A DNA stretch of 64,000 bases, from the NCBI RefSeq assembly GCF_964355755.1, contig NC_092670.1, positions 22,071,201 to 22,135,200 on the forward strand. The letters run 5' to 3'. The stretch's first letter is position 1. Each line of letters opens with the position of its first letter. The notes beneath the pieces were generated by a model. That model ran no database searches. It worked only from the letters and a program-made list of their open reading frames with translations, and was not told the origin of the DNA. A program made the translations under genes and the position numbers. Of the stretch, positions 1 through 11,536 are shown in pieces. This DNA is from Antedon mediterranea (taxonomy: Eukaryota > Echinodermata > Crinoidea > Comatulida > Antedonidae).

Positions 1-150
1 TAGTGATTAACACACTTTGTCATTACCAAATATCACTATGTGATATGTAACTACAGTACCTCATACAAAGAAAACATTTGATGAAATTACTTTCACATTC
101 AGAATAACTGTATTTTAGTTTAGAATGTAAGGGCTTTGTTGATGACCTAC

Positions 151-2416
151 CATTTGATTCATCCAGATATGACCTAAGGGTCCCTCTTGCTTTATTAGTA
201 AGTTCTTCAGTGATCTTCACATGGTCCAAAATCTCTGGCATACAATCGGTCAACACTGTACAAAGACTTGATTCATACTCATATGGGTTCAGATGACGCA
301 GTAAATCCTCAATTTGAATCTTACTACTGTAGTACCAGCAATCATTTTCTGATTCCCTATTGGAAAGAATGAAAAAAAATGTTTTTGTTTTGAAAAATTA
401 TAAACAGTGTGTGTTGTGATACACACTCTCATCAGGTGGTCACATGTAAAGATAATTTTCAGTCTAATGCAGTGACAGATCCGGGTTTTGAAATACGAAC
501 CCAGACTTAAAAAAATAATAACTGAAGTACAGAGTACCATAACAAAATTTATAATTTTATTGTGAAATTAAAGGTCCCTGATTAAGTTCATTCGTCACCA
601 ACCTATGAGGATATATCTACTGTATCATGTATTCTGTATGTTTCAAAAGTCAAGGAAAGACAAAAATAAAATGCTAAAATATATATTAATGACAAGGAAG
701 TGATATCTCTGGAACACAGCCAAGGTTAAATGTTTTACACAGAATATTAAAATCAAATTAATATACTTCGAAAAAAGTATCTTATAGTATATTTGTTTGT
801 AATCTGTTGGATTTTTAAATACAGTACCTAATGGACATAATTTTGTATTTAATGTATTGTACTCAATACATAGTAATATGCTGTTTACAGTAATCTGTAA
901 AATGTACAGTAAAACAGCATCAAAACTTAAAGCAAAAAATTCTTTTTAACTAAAAAAAAAACAGTATTAAATAATAATATACTGGTAAAATAAATTTCTT
1001 AAAAAAAAAAAAAATGTAGGTATACCAGGGAGTTGTAAAGGGTATACTTTCAGTTAATGCAATTTTTTTTTCTTTTCTGTTAACATGTACTGTAGTCTAC
1101 TGTACAGTTACTTACACAAAGAGTCTTCTACAAAGAAAAAAGTATTTTCTTCCATGGCGATCAAATCCAAGAGGTTCTTGACGTATAAGCATCCCACTCT
1201 TTTCAACTTCTGATATGCAGTCATAGACTCCTGGAACTTTGTGAGCTATGCAAACTTCACATAGCCAATCCTCATCTGGTACTTCAGTCATGTTTGGGTC
1301 TACACACTGTAAATGATATACAGCGGAACAAGTCTCACAGCATATCAGATCACCAAGTCTATGGCATGACCGACAATGATCGTCGTACGATATAGCTCCC
1401 TCACTAACAATTTCTTCGCGAACTTTATTTGTTGCCAAAAACTGATCGGTAAGAAACTTTAGAACTTTTATTTTATCTTTTGGTTGTTGAAAAGGGTACA
1501 CATCTGTGAAAGAGTTTAGGATTGAAGTAAACTCTGGGTCGCATTCGACATAGCTGCGTACAAGTTCTGGCCATGTCACCGGATCAAGGAAGTGAAACTG
1601 GACATTTATACTGTCCTTTACATCTTGCGGCCCAAAAGTGGTACCATTTGCCTCCTCCTCTTTCATAAGGTTCTTTAGAAGTGCAATGTGCGTTTCCGCT
1701 AGAAGAATGCATTGTTCTTCACTTGCAATAGCTGCACAAAAATCTTCAAGCCGAAATGGTGATAAGCGAAGCTGTTGGAAAAAATGGCGTAATACCTCAT
1801 AAACAGACAATGCGTCGAGAATGAGTTCACGAGGAAGGATGAGATCGTCCGATGATTCTGGCAAAACTAACGGTTTTATATTCTTATTTAACCAATAAAT
1901 TGGGGACACAGGTCTAGAATGTCGAATATATTTTCGCTTTACAGATGATGGAGAACTAGCACCGGAGGTCACACTGCTTTCATCCCATATTTCGCTCTGA
2001 GCATCAGAGTCTGATTTATTATCTGAAAGCAACCCACCGGAATCTGTATCACTATCCAGAGGTAAAAGATCTTCAAATTTTTCATCTTCACTTTCATCAT
2101 CATAAACAATTTTGGATTTACTTTTGGATGATTTGCTTTTTCCTTTTTTCTTTGTTTTACCCTTCTTTTTACTTTGAGATTCTGTTACTACTTTATGAAT
2201 AAGTTCTTTAGTTTTTCTTGCAGCAACTCGCCTACTTTCTCGCCGGTCAGCACCCCGTTGGCTAGCACTAGAAGGTCCAATTGGTGTGCTGCATCTAGAG
2301 CTTTCACTCGGGCTTGGGCTTCTACTGCCTGCTTGTGTTTTGGAGCGCTTACTTGTCGGTGTCGCGTCTCGCGAGCCAATTGAAAGTTTTGATCCTCTCG
2401 GACGTCCTCGCTTCAT
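151..2416 (-). CDS. BPTF: BPTF / NURF301 chromatin remodeller subunit, N-terminal part (2 exons, runs off window)
   Basis: Largest subunit of the NURF ISWI remodelling complex; acts in the nucleus. Exon 1 is 1116-2416 (starts ATG, ends at a GTAAGT donor) and exon 2 is 151-356 (acceptor after CAATAG, donor GTAGGT); the phases join. Seen in the protein: an AT-hook-like KRGRPRG at residues 2-8, Ser/Lys-rich low complexity to about 160, a DDT domain at about 197-256 (LRLSPFRLEDFCAA), and a PHD finger at about 346-391 with Cys/His ligands (CRSCHRLGDLICCETCSAVY). Exon 2 continues with WYYSSKIQIEDLL and ITEELTNKARG, which align with vertebrate BPTF. The N terminus is shorter than in human because the Gly/Pro-rich leader is absent. 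The remaining exons lie beyond the left edge. It is divergent from AIMP2, with about 800 bp between start codons. Identity is firm; exact splice points are inferred. Confidence 0.93.
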
Positions 2417-3213
2417 CTTTTCCGGTGAAATTTATGACAAGACGTGAAACACAAACATTTAACAGTGTTATACATATCATATATGCTGGTGATAGTGTGT
2501 TCGCTACCGATATTTCGGCTGTCTATTTATAGCGACCATGTTGAATTTTGGAGCGAGTCCGCCATTTTTCTCACAGAATAAATCACGTGACAAATATATT
2601 GTTCTCATTAGCATACGGACCTCGATAAATCCAAGAAAACCCGCTTCTCTACCAAAATAAATTTCTAAAATGTAACAATAACACACTATATTATGAGTAA
2701 AGTGATTATATGTTACAATAACTGAAAAACGTTTACACTTCGCATTTAGTTCTCTTTTAATAAATATAATTCATTCGTCTAAAAACTAGCCGACAGTTTA
2801 TGAGATACACTCTCTTATTGGCTGAGCAATGCTAAGCGTTTTTTAGCAATTCTTTTGTATCAAACTATGGTAAAGTGGGAATGTTTCTTTAGTTAGAGTT
2901 CAGTTATATGTACAAAGTGTTATGTAATACAGCTTATCTACAATTGAAGATTAATAGTTGATTCTACAATTGTTTACAACTGTACCAATTGACTCGATTT
3001 TATAAATCTTTATATTAATTCAGTTTACAATGGGCCAATCATGTTTATTGTTCAACCGAACAAATCAACGGCTGTTCAGAGCCTAGGCTGCTTATCTGGA
3101 CCGACACGTGCAAGCACATTGCACAGGGCCGGCGACGGGGAATGAGCTAGTTTTAGCGTACTAGTACTTTATTTTTTTAGCTAAGCCAAGATTGCATACT
3201 GAAAAACTCGAAA
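2417..3213. promoter_or_regulatory. Shared 5' region between divergent BPTF and AIMP2
   Basis: 797 bp separate the BPTF and AIMP2 start codons, so both promoters and 5' UTRs must lie here unless there are distant non-coding exons. There is no TATA box I would trust. A relatively GC-rich patch occurs at about 3085-3145. That this is a bidirectional promoter is inferred from gene orientation. Confidence 0.55.
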
Positions 3214-6200
3214 ATGACCATGTATCATGTTGAACCGTACTATAAATTTTCTAATTCTGATGTTGAACTTCCCAATTCAATGTACCCTCTGAAGAGTATT
3301 TATGATTTCGTGAGCGATTTTTTTTTACATTTGGCTTTGCCAGTTTTTACATTTCTAAGTAATATTAATAGTTAGGCTAGGCTAGCTCTAGGCCGCGCCT
3401 AGCTAGCTACATACAGTAGGCGGCAGGCCTAGCGGATTAGGCCAAGTTGAGCCGCCGCCAGAAAAACGTTATTTTCTATGGAACGCCAAATGCTAACTTT
3501 CGCCGGTGCTCTTTCAATTTATGTTAGGGATACCGGCGCCGATAACGATGTACATTCAAACGTTTATATATCATGGTTTTTAGTATATATATTATTATTA
3601 AATATTATAATTATAAAGAAATAATTATGAAAATCTGGCTTGTAGATTCCAAAATATAAAACATCACCGAAAGTGATCGTTTTTAGCCAAAAATGACGAC
3701 GTAAACATGTTGCCCCTCACCGGTCAGTCTAATTACCGAAAACAACCGAAAATAACCGAAAACAACCCTAAACAACCATAAACAAACCGAAAACAAAATA
3801 AAATAATCTAAATACCGAAAACAAATTTGTATAATATTTTTTAAATGTCGCCCTCTATTGATGGGTGTTTCTAAATCTAAGACCATAACAGAGACAAAAC
3901 CGCGCGCGCAAAAGCCAAGGAAGACCCTACGATGGTAGTGTGCACAAAATACAACTAAAAATCATGCAATCAATCAATGATAACATCGCATTTACTTACA
4001 GAATCTATAAAAATATTTTAATTTTAGTCTTTCGATTTTTGATCCAGAAACCAGCGCATTACTCCTTACAATAATTGTGAATATGTTAATCCATAGTATA
4101 GAAAGTAAATTGACTATGGTTAATCATGATCGATTTAATTATAGATTTTCAAAGATAATTATACAAAGATACTAGGGACTATAAAGTATACTTAAAACAA
4201 GCTCACTATAAAGGATTCACAATAAAATCTATTCAGTAAAATTACTGTAGTCGAGTAAATAACGTTTTTATCCTTAATCGCTTCAGTATTCACTTAATAA
4301 GTGACGAAAACCGGGGACGAAAACGCAAAGTTAGGTAAAATCATGCTTTGTTTTTGAAAAGACTAAAAACGAAATGGGTTTATAGATTTTGTAAGTAAAT
4401 GTAATCTATTTCATTGAATTTGTATGATTTTGAGTTGTATTTTGTGCACACTACCATTTCTTAGGGTCTTCCATGACTTTTGCGCATCTGTATGGTCTTA
4501 GCTTTAGTTTAAACACCCATCAATAGAGGGCGACATTAAAAAAAATATTATACAAAATTTGTTTTCGGTATTTAGATTTTTTAAATTTTTTTTTCGGTTT
4601 GTTTTCGGTTTGTTTTCGGTTGTTTTCGGTTATTTTCGGTTGTTTTCGGTAATTAGACTGACCCCCCCTCACTCAGTCGGCAGTTGTATGAACTACCCTA
4701 GGCCTACTCCATTTTTCGGTAAAATAATTACATAAAATCACGTTTTTTAGTAAATAGTAAAATATTTTGTGTATTAACATTTTAAAATTCAATAAAATAT
4801 GATATTAAAAGATTAGTAAATAAAAAATAATATTTATTTAACCTCATTCGAAAAATGTTAATACTCTATTAATTAGTACGTGAGGCCTACACGCGAGAAA
4901 AATTATGAGTGCACTGAATTTTTTCCTCGAAAGATTAAAAACAATTAAATTATTAAATATTACTACTTTCCTTTGCTGTGTTAATTGTAATAGGCCTATG
5001 TAATTATATATTATTTATTTTCATGACACAATAAACCAAGACCATGAACTTATGTACTAGGACACCATCCTAATCACTACGCGAAATGTCGTAAAAGACG
5101 CATGCACTGGGCGTTTCATAGAAATCACCGGCGGCTCAACTTGTCGGCGGCACAACCAGTCATATCCCGGCCTATTGAGTACAAATGGCAATGCAGTTCA
5201 GCGGGTCCTTTTGGTACCCATGTCGGTCAGACTTTGCTAAGGGTGTTAAATTTCATTTGGTAGTTTAATTTAGTGTTATTTAGTATAAGTAGGCTATGCG
5301 TTTGTAGTAACTAATATATAAAATACCCTGTATTAATAATAAGTATAGGTAGGCCTATTTGTCTATTTTACTTAAAAAATTAAATTATGCAAAAATCAAG
5401 TTTTGACATGTCATGTTCAAATACTGTATAAAATTGAAAAATTGCCTTATTATAATAAAATAGTAGACAGTACAGGCCTACCTACTAGGCCTAGTAGTAG
5501 TACTGCTGACATAACAATAATAATACAGTACTAATCTATATAGATAGCAATATACTATACGCTATAAATTAAGCCTAGATAATTATTAAAACAACCAAAA
5601 ACTAAATTTAAAAATCTAATAAATACCAAAAACAAATTTGTATAATTACGCTACTGATGGGTGTTTCTAAGCTAAGACCATGCAGAGAGAGAGAAGACTG
5701 CCGCAAAGCCAAGGAAGACCCTACGAAATGGTAGCGTGCACAAAATACAACTCTAAATTGTACAAACTCAATAACACCGTACACTTACAGAAGCTATAAA
5801 TACATTTCGTTTTTAGTCTTTCTATTTTCAAAAACAAAGCAGGATTTTATCTATAACATTTCGTCACTTTTTTTTTTTTTTTAACCGTATTTAATGAGGG
5901 TGATCCATCCAGCAATTGCTGATCATTTGGGACCCTCAGAACAGATACAATATACAAAATACAGCAAAAACAGAAAAGTAAAAGAAAAACAAAAACCAAA
6001 AAAACAAAAACCAAAATATAATTAATTACATAAAGATTAAAAATCTGAATAAGAAAATTTGAAATATAGAAAATAACTGAAATGTTAAATTAAGCAAAAA
6101 TATATAATATATATAATATAAATCGTGGTGAATTTAACGCAGACCATGAAAGCGAAAGTGCTCGATACAAAATGTAGAGCCAAATATAAATAAATGAAAG

Positions 6201-9200
6201 ACGCTAGTAAATTACCAACTGAACATTTTATTGCACTACAGGCTGTTTCATGAGTATGAACTCAATCTTCAGGTGCTTGGCTCTGAATGATAGTCACAAG
6301 TGAATACAAAAAGCTATAATGAAGTCTTAAGGCAAACTGTTTATGTGAACAATAGTATGCTAATTAGCAAGTACAACACATCTCTATTTCCTGGACTGTC
6401 TATTGTTAACCAAATTCTTATTATCTAAATTACTGATACTTTAGTAGAAACTTTCTCCTATGTCTACATGCACTGACTAATTAGACATAGGAGAAAGTTT
6501 CTACTAAAGTATCATTAATTTAGATAATAAGAATTTGGTTAACAATAGACAGTCCAGGAAATAGAGATGTGTTGTACTTGCTAATTAGCATACTATTGTT
6601 CACATAAACAGTTTGCCTTAAGACTTCATTATAGCTTTTTGTATTCACTTGTGACTATCATTCAGAGCCAAGCACCTGAAGATTGAGCTCATACTCATGA
6701 AACAGCCTGTAGTGCAATAAAATGTTCAGTTGGTAATTTACTAGCGTCTTTCATTTATTTAATATATATAATAAAAATTTATTTAGATCTACTATTTTAC
6801 AATTTAAATTCTGGAAAAGGATTACATAGTTTTGAGAAAAGTCATAAGTCTAGTTTTGAAAGAGGAAAAGGATAAGGAATTGCGGATAGTTAGAGGAAGA
6901 TCATTGTAGAAATGAGGGGCCTTGTAGCTGAAGGAGAGTTTGAAAATTTCAAGAAAGGGTTTAGGAATGTGAAGATTTCCTTTAGAGATTTGACGAGTAG
7001 TCATCCTCCCATTGGCAATAACTTTAGTGAGGAGATGGCATAAGCCTTGAGGAGCAAGAAGATTTAGGGTTTTGAAAGTAAGACAACCAAGTTGGTAGTG
7101 GAGTCTTTTCTGAAGAGGAATGGTATGGGCAAGTCTAAAGTGATCATCAGAGAGGTGTGACATAGGATGAAGTTTGAGAATAATACGTAAAGCTCTTTTT
7201 TTGGATTTTTTGTAGTTGTTTACTAGAGAGGTTAGTATTAGAGTTAGAACCCCAGACTGAGCAGCAGTAATCAAAGGGCGAAAGAAATAAAGCATTACAG
7301 AGGAGAAGACATGTCGACTTGAGTTAATAATGTACGGCGAGCATGTGCGGTGATATCCTTAATCTCGCGATTGTTCTGAAATCATATGTACATCCCTAAT
7401 ATGTTGTTAAAATATTGTCCTCGGTCAAGTTGTTCTTTAAATTGATCATGATTAACGTATTCACGTCGGTACAAGGTGAAATTGACAAAAAAAAATTAGA
7501 TATCAATCAGTAGGAAAAATGGCGAAATTTTTCCTACTTTCTAGGATTTTTTTCAGATAATCTATATTGTTTTGATTACTTTTGTAACAGGACCACAGTG
7601 CTAATTTTCCCTCTAACTGATATAGGTACAGTATTTAGATATTTTTGTTTCAGTAATTGGACTGACCCATAGATAGTAATAGTATATACTGTATTTTTCT
7701 ATAGGGTGAAGGGGAAGAAAATTCAACATTGGTGGAACTTGAAAGGAGGCAGGAACGAATCCTTCAGGAATTGAACTTATTAAAAAACGAAGTTGAAACA
7801 TTGTCTGCTCGATATGCACCAAAAAGTGGAAGCCGTCAAGTGGCAAGAGTTTCAACAGCAAATACAAATTGGTTAAAGGTTAAAGACATTTTTATTTTGT
7901 TAAAAACCTTAATAAAGAAATGGTTGACAGAATCAATGCTAGTAATTAATAAATGAAACCGGGACATACCTTTGACTCACCATCCTTACATAGTATTAGT
8001 CTTAGTTTACTCACCATTGTCTCGAAGAATAATTGTTTGTTTTTTGGATAGTGGTTGCCCAATAATTATGGCCAATACATGACTGTCGGCTGGTTGAATG
8101 ATCTCTTTAATCAAGCCTATCTTTTGTACTGAAAATTAAATTTTAATAGGACATTTTATTTTTTTTTAATAGTATATGTTTGTTTTGACTGGGAGTATTG
8201 TATAAAAATCTTTTTCCCCCATGAACCTAAGCTTTTTGTGTGAAAGATTATATTGATTATTTTGTCTTTAAAAAAGAATTGATTTGTTTTCTTTTGCAGA
8301 ATGGAGTAGTTCATGATATTGTTATCAATGCGAATCCTAATCAACCTCCACACTCGCTGTTCGTACTTTACAAGCTGCTCAGTGAACAGTGTACATGTGC
8401 TGTAGCAGTCCATACTCACTCGTCTATTAAAGTTTTGCCATTTCAACTGAGCGAGTGCTTTGGAGAGTGTACTACCAAGAGGAATAAAGCTCAAATTATG
8501 CTGACACTTATATGGAAAGATGGTAAGAAATTAATTTTTAAGTAAAACTAATAAATGAACACTTTGCTGTTATGATGATAATTATGATATGACATTGCTT
8601 GCGATACAAAAGCGCAACACTGTGGATCGTTAAGCAGCACATTACTACTACATTCTATATTTTTTTATGCCGACTTGACCTGTGTTAAAATTCCAATTCA
8701 AAATGCGAGAATTTAGTACAGAATTAAGTCTAGTAGTATGTTGATTGCTTAGTTATAGCATGCACTAATCATAAAAATATGTTTGTTATAACAAAGAAAG
8801 ACAGTTAAAAATTATGAGGCTGACTAGCTCTAATTTGAAACAGGGAAGTTTTTAGTAGTAAAAAATAATTTGATTTTTAGTTTTGTACTTTAGTTTCAGC
8901 ACACACATCCAACAAGCCAGCAAGCAAAATACTATACCATTCTTTGCAATTTAATTGGTTATATGGTAATAAATTATGGTGCTGCCAGAATGAAATCATA
9001 CTGCATCGACATGATCCTACAGTATTATTAGAGTAACTTATGAATTACTGCAATACTTCTTTAATTACCTCCGCCTAGGAGGTTATGTTTTCACTCGGTA
9101 TGTTTGTGTGTATTTGTGAACCGCCTAGATGTCACAGTTTTTAATAAAATTTCACCATTGGCCACAATATGGTCTATGACCCAAAACCTCGCTGGAGTTC

Positions 9201-9661
9201 GATATTGATATTTTTTCAACATATAAGGATAACAGTTTAACAAAACAAACATTTTTTCATTTTTTTTTTCAGTGACAAGGGTCGAGATGGTTATTAATCC
9301 AAATTCGCAGACACCAATCCAAGGGGAAGCAAATGTAGGCCGTTACCTTGCTCGTTTGTTGAACCCAGCCTACGATGCAGATGACATCATACGAGCAACA
9401 GAAATCGACAACTGGATCGATCTCGCTACAAATTCGTTCCTCAATGGTAGCTCTCGTGACCGTACCGCTGCGATCAAGACCCTAAACTCGCATCTCGGCA
9501 AACAAGACTGGCTGATGGGTGACGAGGTATCATTAGCGGATATAATGATGTGGAGTATGTTACATCAATCGGGGCAAGAGGTTGAAAATGCAAATATCCA
9601 GAAATGGAACAAAGCATGTGGCGTACACCCGTTGTTTGATAAAGCTCAGGGATTGTTATAG
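3214..9661 (+). CDS. AIMP2: AIMP2 (p38), scaffold of the multi-aminoacyl-tRNA synthetase complex
   Basis: Four coding exons with matching phases: 3214-3309, 7705-7878, 8300-8522 and 9273-9661 (TAG stop), giving about 293 residues against 320 in human. Exon 1 encodes MTMYHVEPY and VELPNSMYPL, matching the conserved N terminus that binds lysyl-tRNA synthetase in the human protein. Exon 2 encodes a Leu/Glu-rich coiled coil (LVELERRQERILQELNLL). Exon 3 carries DIVINANP and VHTHSSIKVLP, both typical of AIMP2. Exon 4 encodes the GST-C-like domain (GEANVGRYLARLL, LADIMMWSMLHQ). The exon 2 donor (AAG|GTTAAA) is weak. Intron 1 is 4.4 kb and crowded with mobile elements; the other introns are 0.4-0.75 kb. 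In the cytosol AIMP2 holds the synthetase complex together and has no catalytic role. Confidence 0.93.
3722..4663. mobile_element. Fold-back element with ~240-bp inverted arms (AIMP2 intron 1)
   Basis: The left arm (3722 to about 3955) and right arm (about 4435-4663) are inverted copies. Both begin GGTCAGTCTAATTACCG and run through a short minisatellite of CCGAAAACAA-type units, then a shared block containing TGTCGCCCTCTATTGATGGG and GTGTGCACAAAATACAACT. No coding capacity was seen. A related half copy lies at about 5590-5850. This looks like a non-autonomous inverted-repeat element; the superfamily is not assignable from the sequence alone. Confidence 0.8.
5590..5850. repeat. Solo-arm relative of the 3.7-4.7 kb fold-back element
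   Basis: Contains the same ordered landmarks as the left arm of the preceding element: ACAAATTTGTATAAT, CTGATGGGTGTTTCTAAG, AGCCAAGGAAGACCCTACG and GTGCACAAAATACAACT. It is diverged, lacks the CCGAAAAC repeat block and has no inverted partner nearby. Probably a decayed half copy. Confidence 0.7.
5868..7300 (-). mobile_element. 3' end of a CR1/L2-like LINE, split by a fold-back insertion
   Basis: An open frame at 6822-7295 (157 codons, minus strand) resembles the C-terminal tail of a non-LTR retrotransposon reverse transcriptase. Landmarks are KKRALRIILKLHP, LQKRLHYQLGCLTFKTL, GLCHLLT, FSYKAPHFYNDLPLTIRNSL and SSFKTRLMTFLKTM. On the same strand a 3' UTR runs down to an A-rich tail at about 5868-5884, preceded by TGGATGGATCACCCTCATT. 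The UTR is interrupted by the palindromic element at 6188-6760. The copy is 5'-truncated; the upstream limit near 7300 is uncertain. The clade assignment is by general resemblance only. Confidence 0.75.
6188..6760. mobile_element. 573-bp near-perfect fold-back (palindromic) element
   Basis: Nearly the whole element is one inverted repeat. It opens AAATAAATGAAAGACGCTAG and closes with the reverse complement. The arms are about 280 bp each and almost identical, with a short loop at about 6467-6483. There is no open frame. It sits inside the LINE 3' UTR, so it inserted after the LINE. The very high arm identity suggests recent insertion or gene conversion. Confidence 0.85.
9060..9200. repeat. 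Dispersed repeat fragment with CCTCCGCCTAGGAGG palindrome (AIMP2 intron 3)
   Basis: The stretch begins TTACCTCCGCCTAGGAGGTTATG and continues into moderately complex, non-coding sequence before the last AIMP2 exon. It looks like an interspersed repeat by composition and by its palindromic head. No second copy was found in this window, so the call is tentative. Confidence 0.35.
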
Positions 9662-11377
9662 TTAATAATAGATATATCCTAATTTGGACTTAGATTGTAT
9701 CAATTATATTTAATTAATACTGCTTAAAACTGTAGACCTTTTTTTTTTTACTAATACTTAACCACTAATACTATAGGTAAAGTTTAGTGGCATGCAAGTA
9801 AAATTGGAATTGACAATTTAGTTGTCTGAATTGTTCTTATATTTCATAGTATACTATTAATTTATCTATAATTATGAGGTATATAAAAGAAAAACCTTTT
9901 TTATACCTCCATGGTTAGATTATGTGTGTTATTATCATTTACGCTATAAAGTTAATACAGTACTAATATTGAAGATTCAAAACTAGGCTGTGATTGTAAA
10001 TGATTGACATGTTGCAATAAGATAGTCTTATAGGTTAAAGAAACTGCACTATTATCCTGCTATCTTAATGCATTGAGTGTGGTTAGGAGTTGATAATTAA
10101 TATGGTGTAAAATCTAGTGTGCAGTACAGCTATTAAAATGAAGTGGAAATCTGTGTTATCATTTTTGTCTTTGTGCATAAAGAATAATGGAAAATATTCA
10201 ACTGGAACAAATACAAGAAACTGAAACAATGAAAAGTATTCCAAGTAAACCTTGTATAAGTTTCTTATACTACATAATAGGTTTTCTCTTCACATCAATG
10301 CTTTATTAAAGTTGCAATTTAAACTTAGATTAAGGTCTAAACAGCATCTTTAGTTTAAAATAACATGACTAATAAATCCACTTAGATAAAGCCAGAATAC
10401 AAATCCTGTAATGTAATAAAATACATTAAAACAATTTAAAATAGCTGCCATTTTCTATATACGTATCAAGTTATCTTTTAGTACTGAAAACATGTAATGA
10501 AAAAGTTGCATTCACAATACTCGCCCTTACTGATGCTTTTATATTACAGTATTAAAATATGTTAAATAATATTTACCTGTATGTCAACATTTCATATACC
10601 TTGCGTTATATGAAAACAAGTATTCTAAACACAATAGCTAATACACAGCATATGCCTAACATTAACAAACATAGGATTAATATTTATAATGCACCGAAGT
10701 GTATTCTTACAATGTGATTGATCTTTCAAGTTATGAAATATCTTATAAATGCATTCGTTTGTTTGGTCTATAGTACCAGAATTACCACTTAAGCCACCAC
10801 TGGTCTGTTTTCTGTCTAAAACTAGTACAGTATAGTCACAGCAATACAATCTTCAATAACAATAATATATTCATAGATAATAATATATAATTTATCTGAG
10901 TGTAGTACTAGTAAAAAATACAGTAAATGAATAACCCCGGTATATTTCACACACAAAAATGCTGTTTATCCTATGCAGTAGCCTACTTCCGAAAGGAGGT
11001 CTTTAGTTTATAATAAAACAGTTTATTTTGAAGAATAAATTTATAGATTTTGAAAATTACTACCCTTCTTAGTAAAATATAATTGAAGATGATACTAAAA
11101 TAAAACAAGGCACAGACGGAAGGAAAAAACATTGGTAGGGTAATTTTTATACTATATGCTGGGATAGTCGAGGTCTTAGCACCAAAATAGTAGACACAGA
11201 GCTACTGAAACACGAATCCATTCTGGTTAAGGGTGGTACACATATTGTTCAACAATTACACTTTACAGTACTTCAATTCATTTCACAATTTTGACATCCC
11301 TAAATCTATAATGGAGTGTGCTCATCAGGTTGCATTGTTACAAATTAATACAATGTTTCTGAAACATTTGTTTACCC
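9662..11377. other. Intergenic region between convergent AIMP2 and PRPSAP
   Basis: Holds the 3' UTRs of both genes. It is AT-rich with no supported open frame, RNA gene or transposon. Confidence 0.6.
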
Positions 11378-11536
11378 CTAGTCTTCTAATGGAATATTCC
11401 TAAATAGGTACGACATGGATTCTCCGTTGTGTATCCTTCTGACGGATTCTGCAAGCATTTGGCTAACGTCAACGACCCTTAATTTGGAACATTGTAGACG
11501 ATGTAATTCCTGACCAATTGTATTTGTTATGACAAT
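11378..11536 (-). CDS. PRPSAP alternative last exon, distal copy
   Basis: Preceded by a GTTTAG acceptor, opens in phase 0 with [18 protein letters not shown], contains [16 protein letters not shown], and ends in TAG after 52 codons. It has the same length, phase and family position as 11930-12088, so it is a second usable terminal exon rather than a later part of the protein. It keeps the HNGES sequence found in vertebrate PAPs. There is no frameshift or internal stop. Confidence 0.85.
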   Translation of the reverse strand: MVITNTIGQELHRLQCSKLRVVDVSQMLAESVRRIHNGESMSYLFRNIPLED

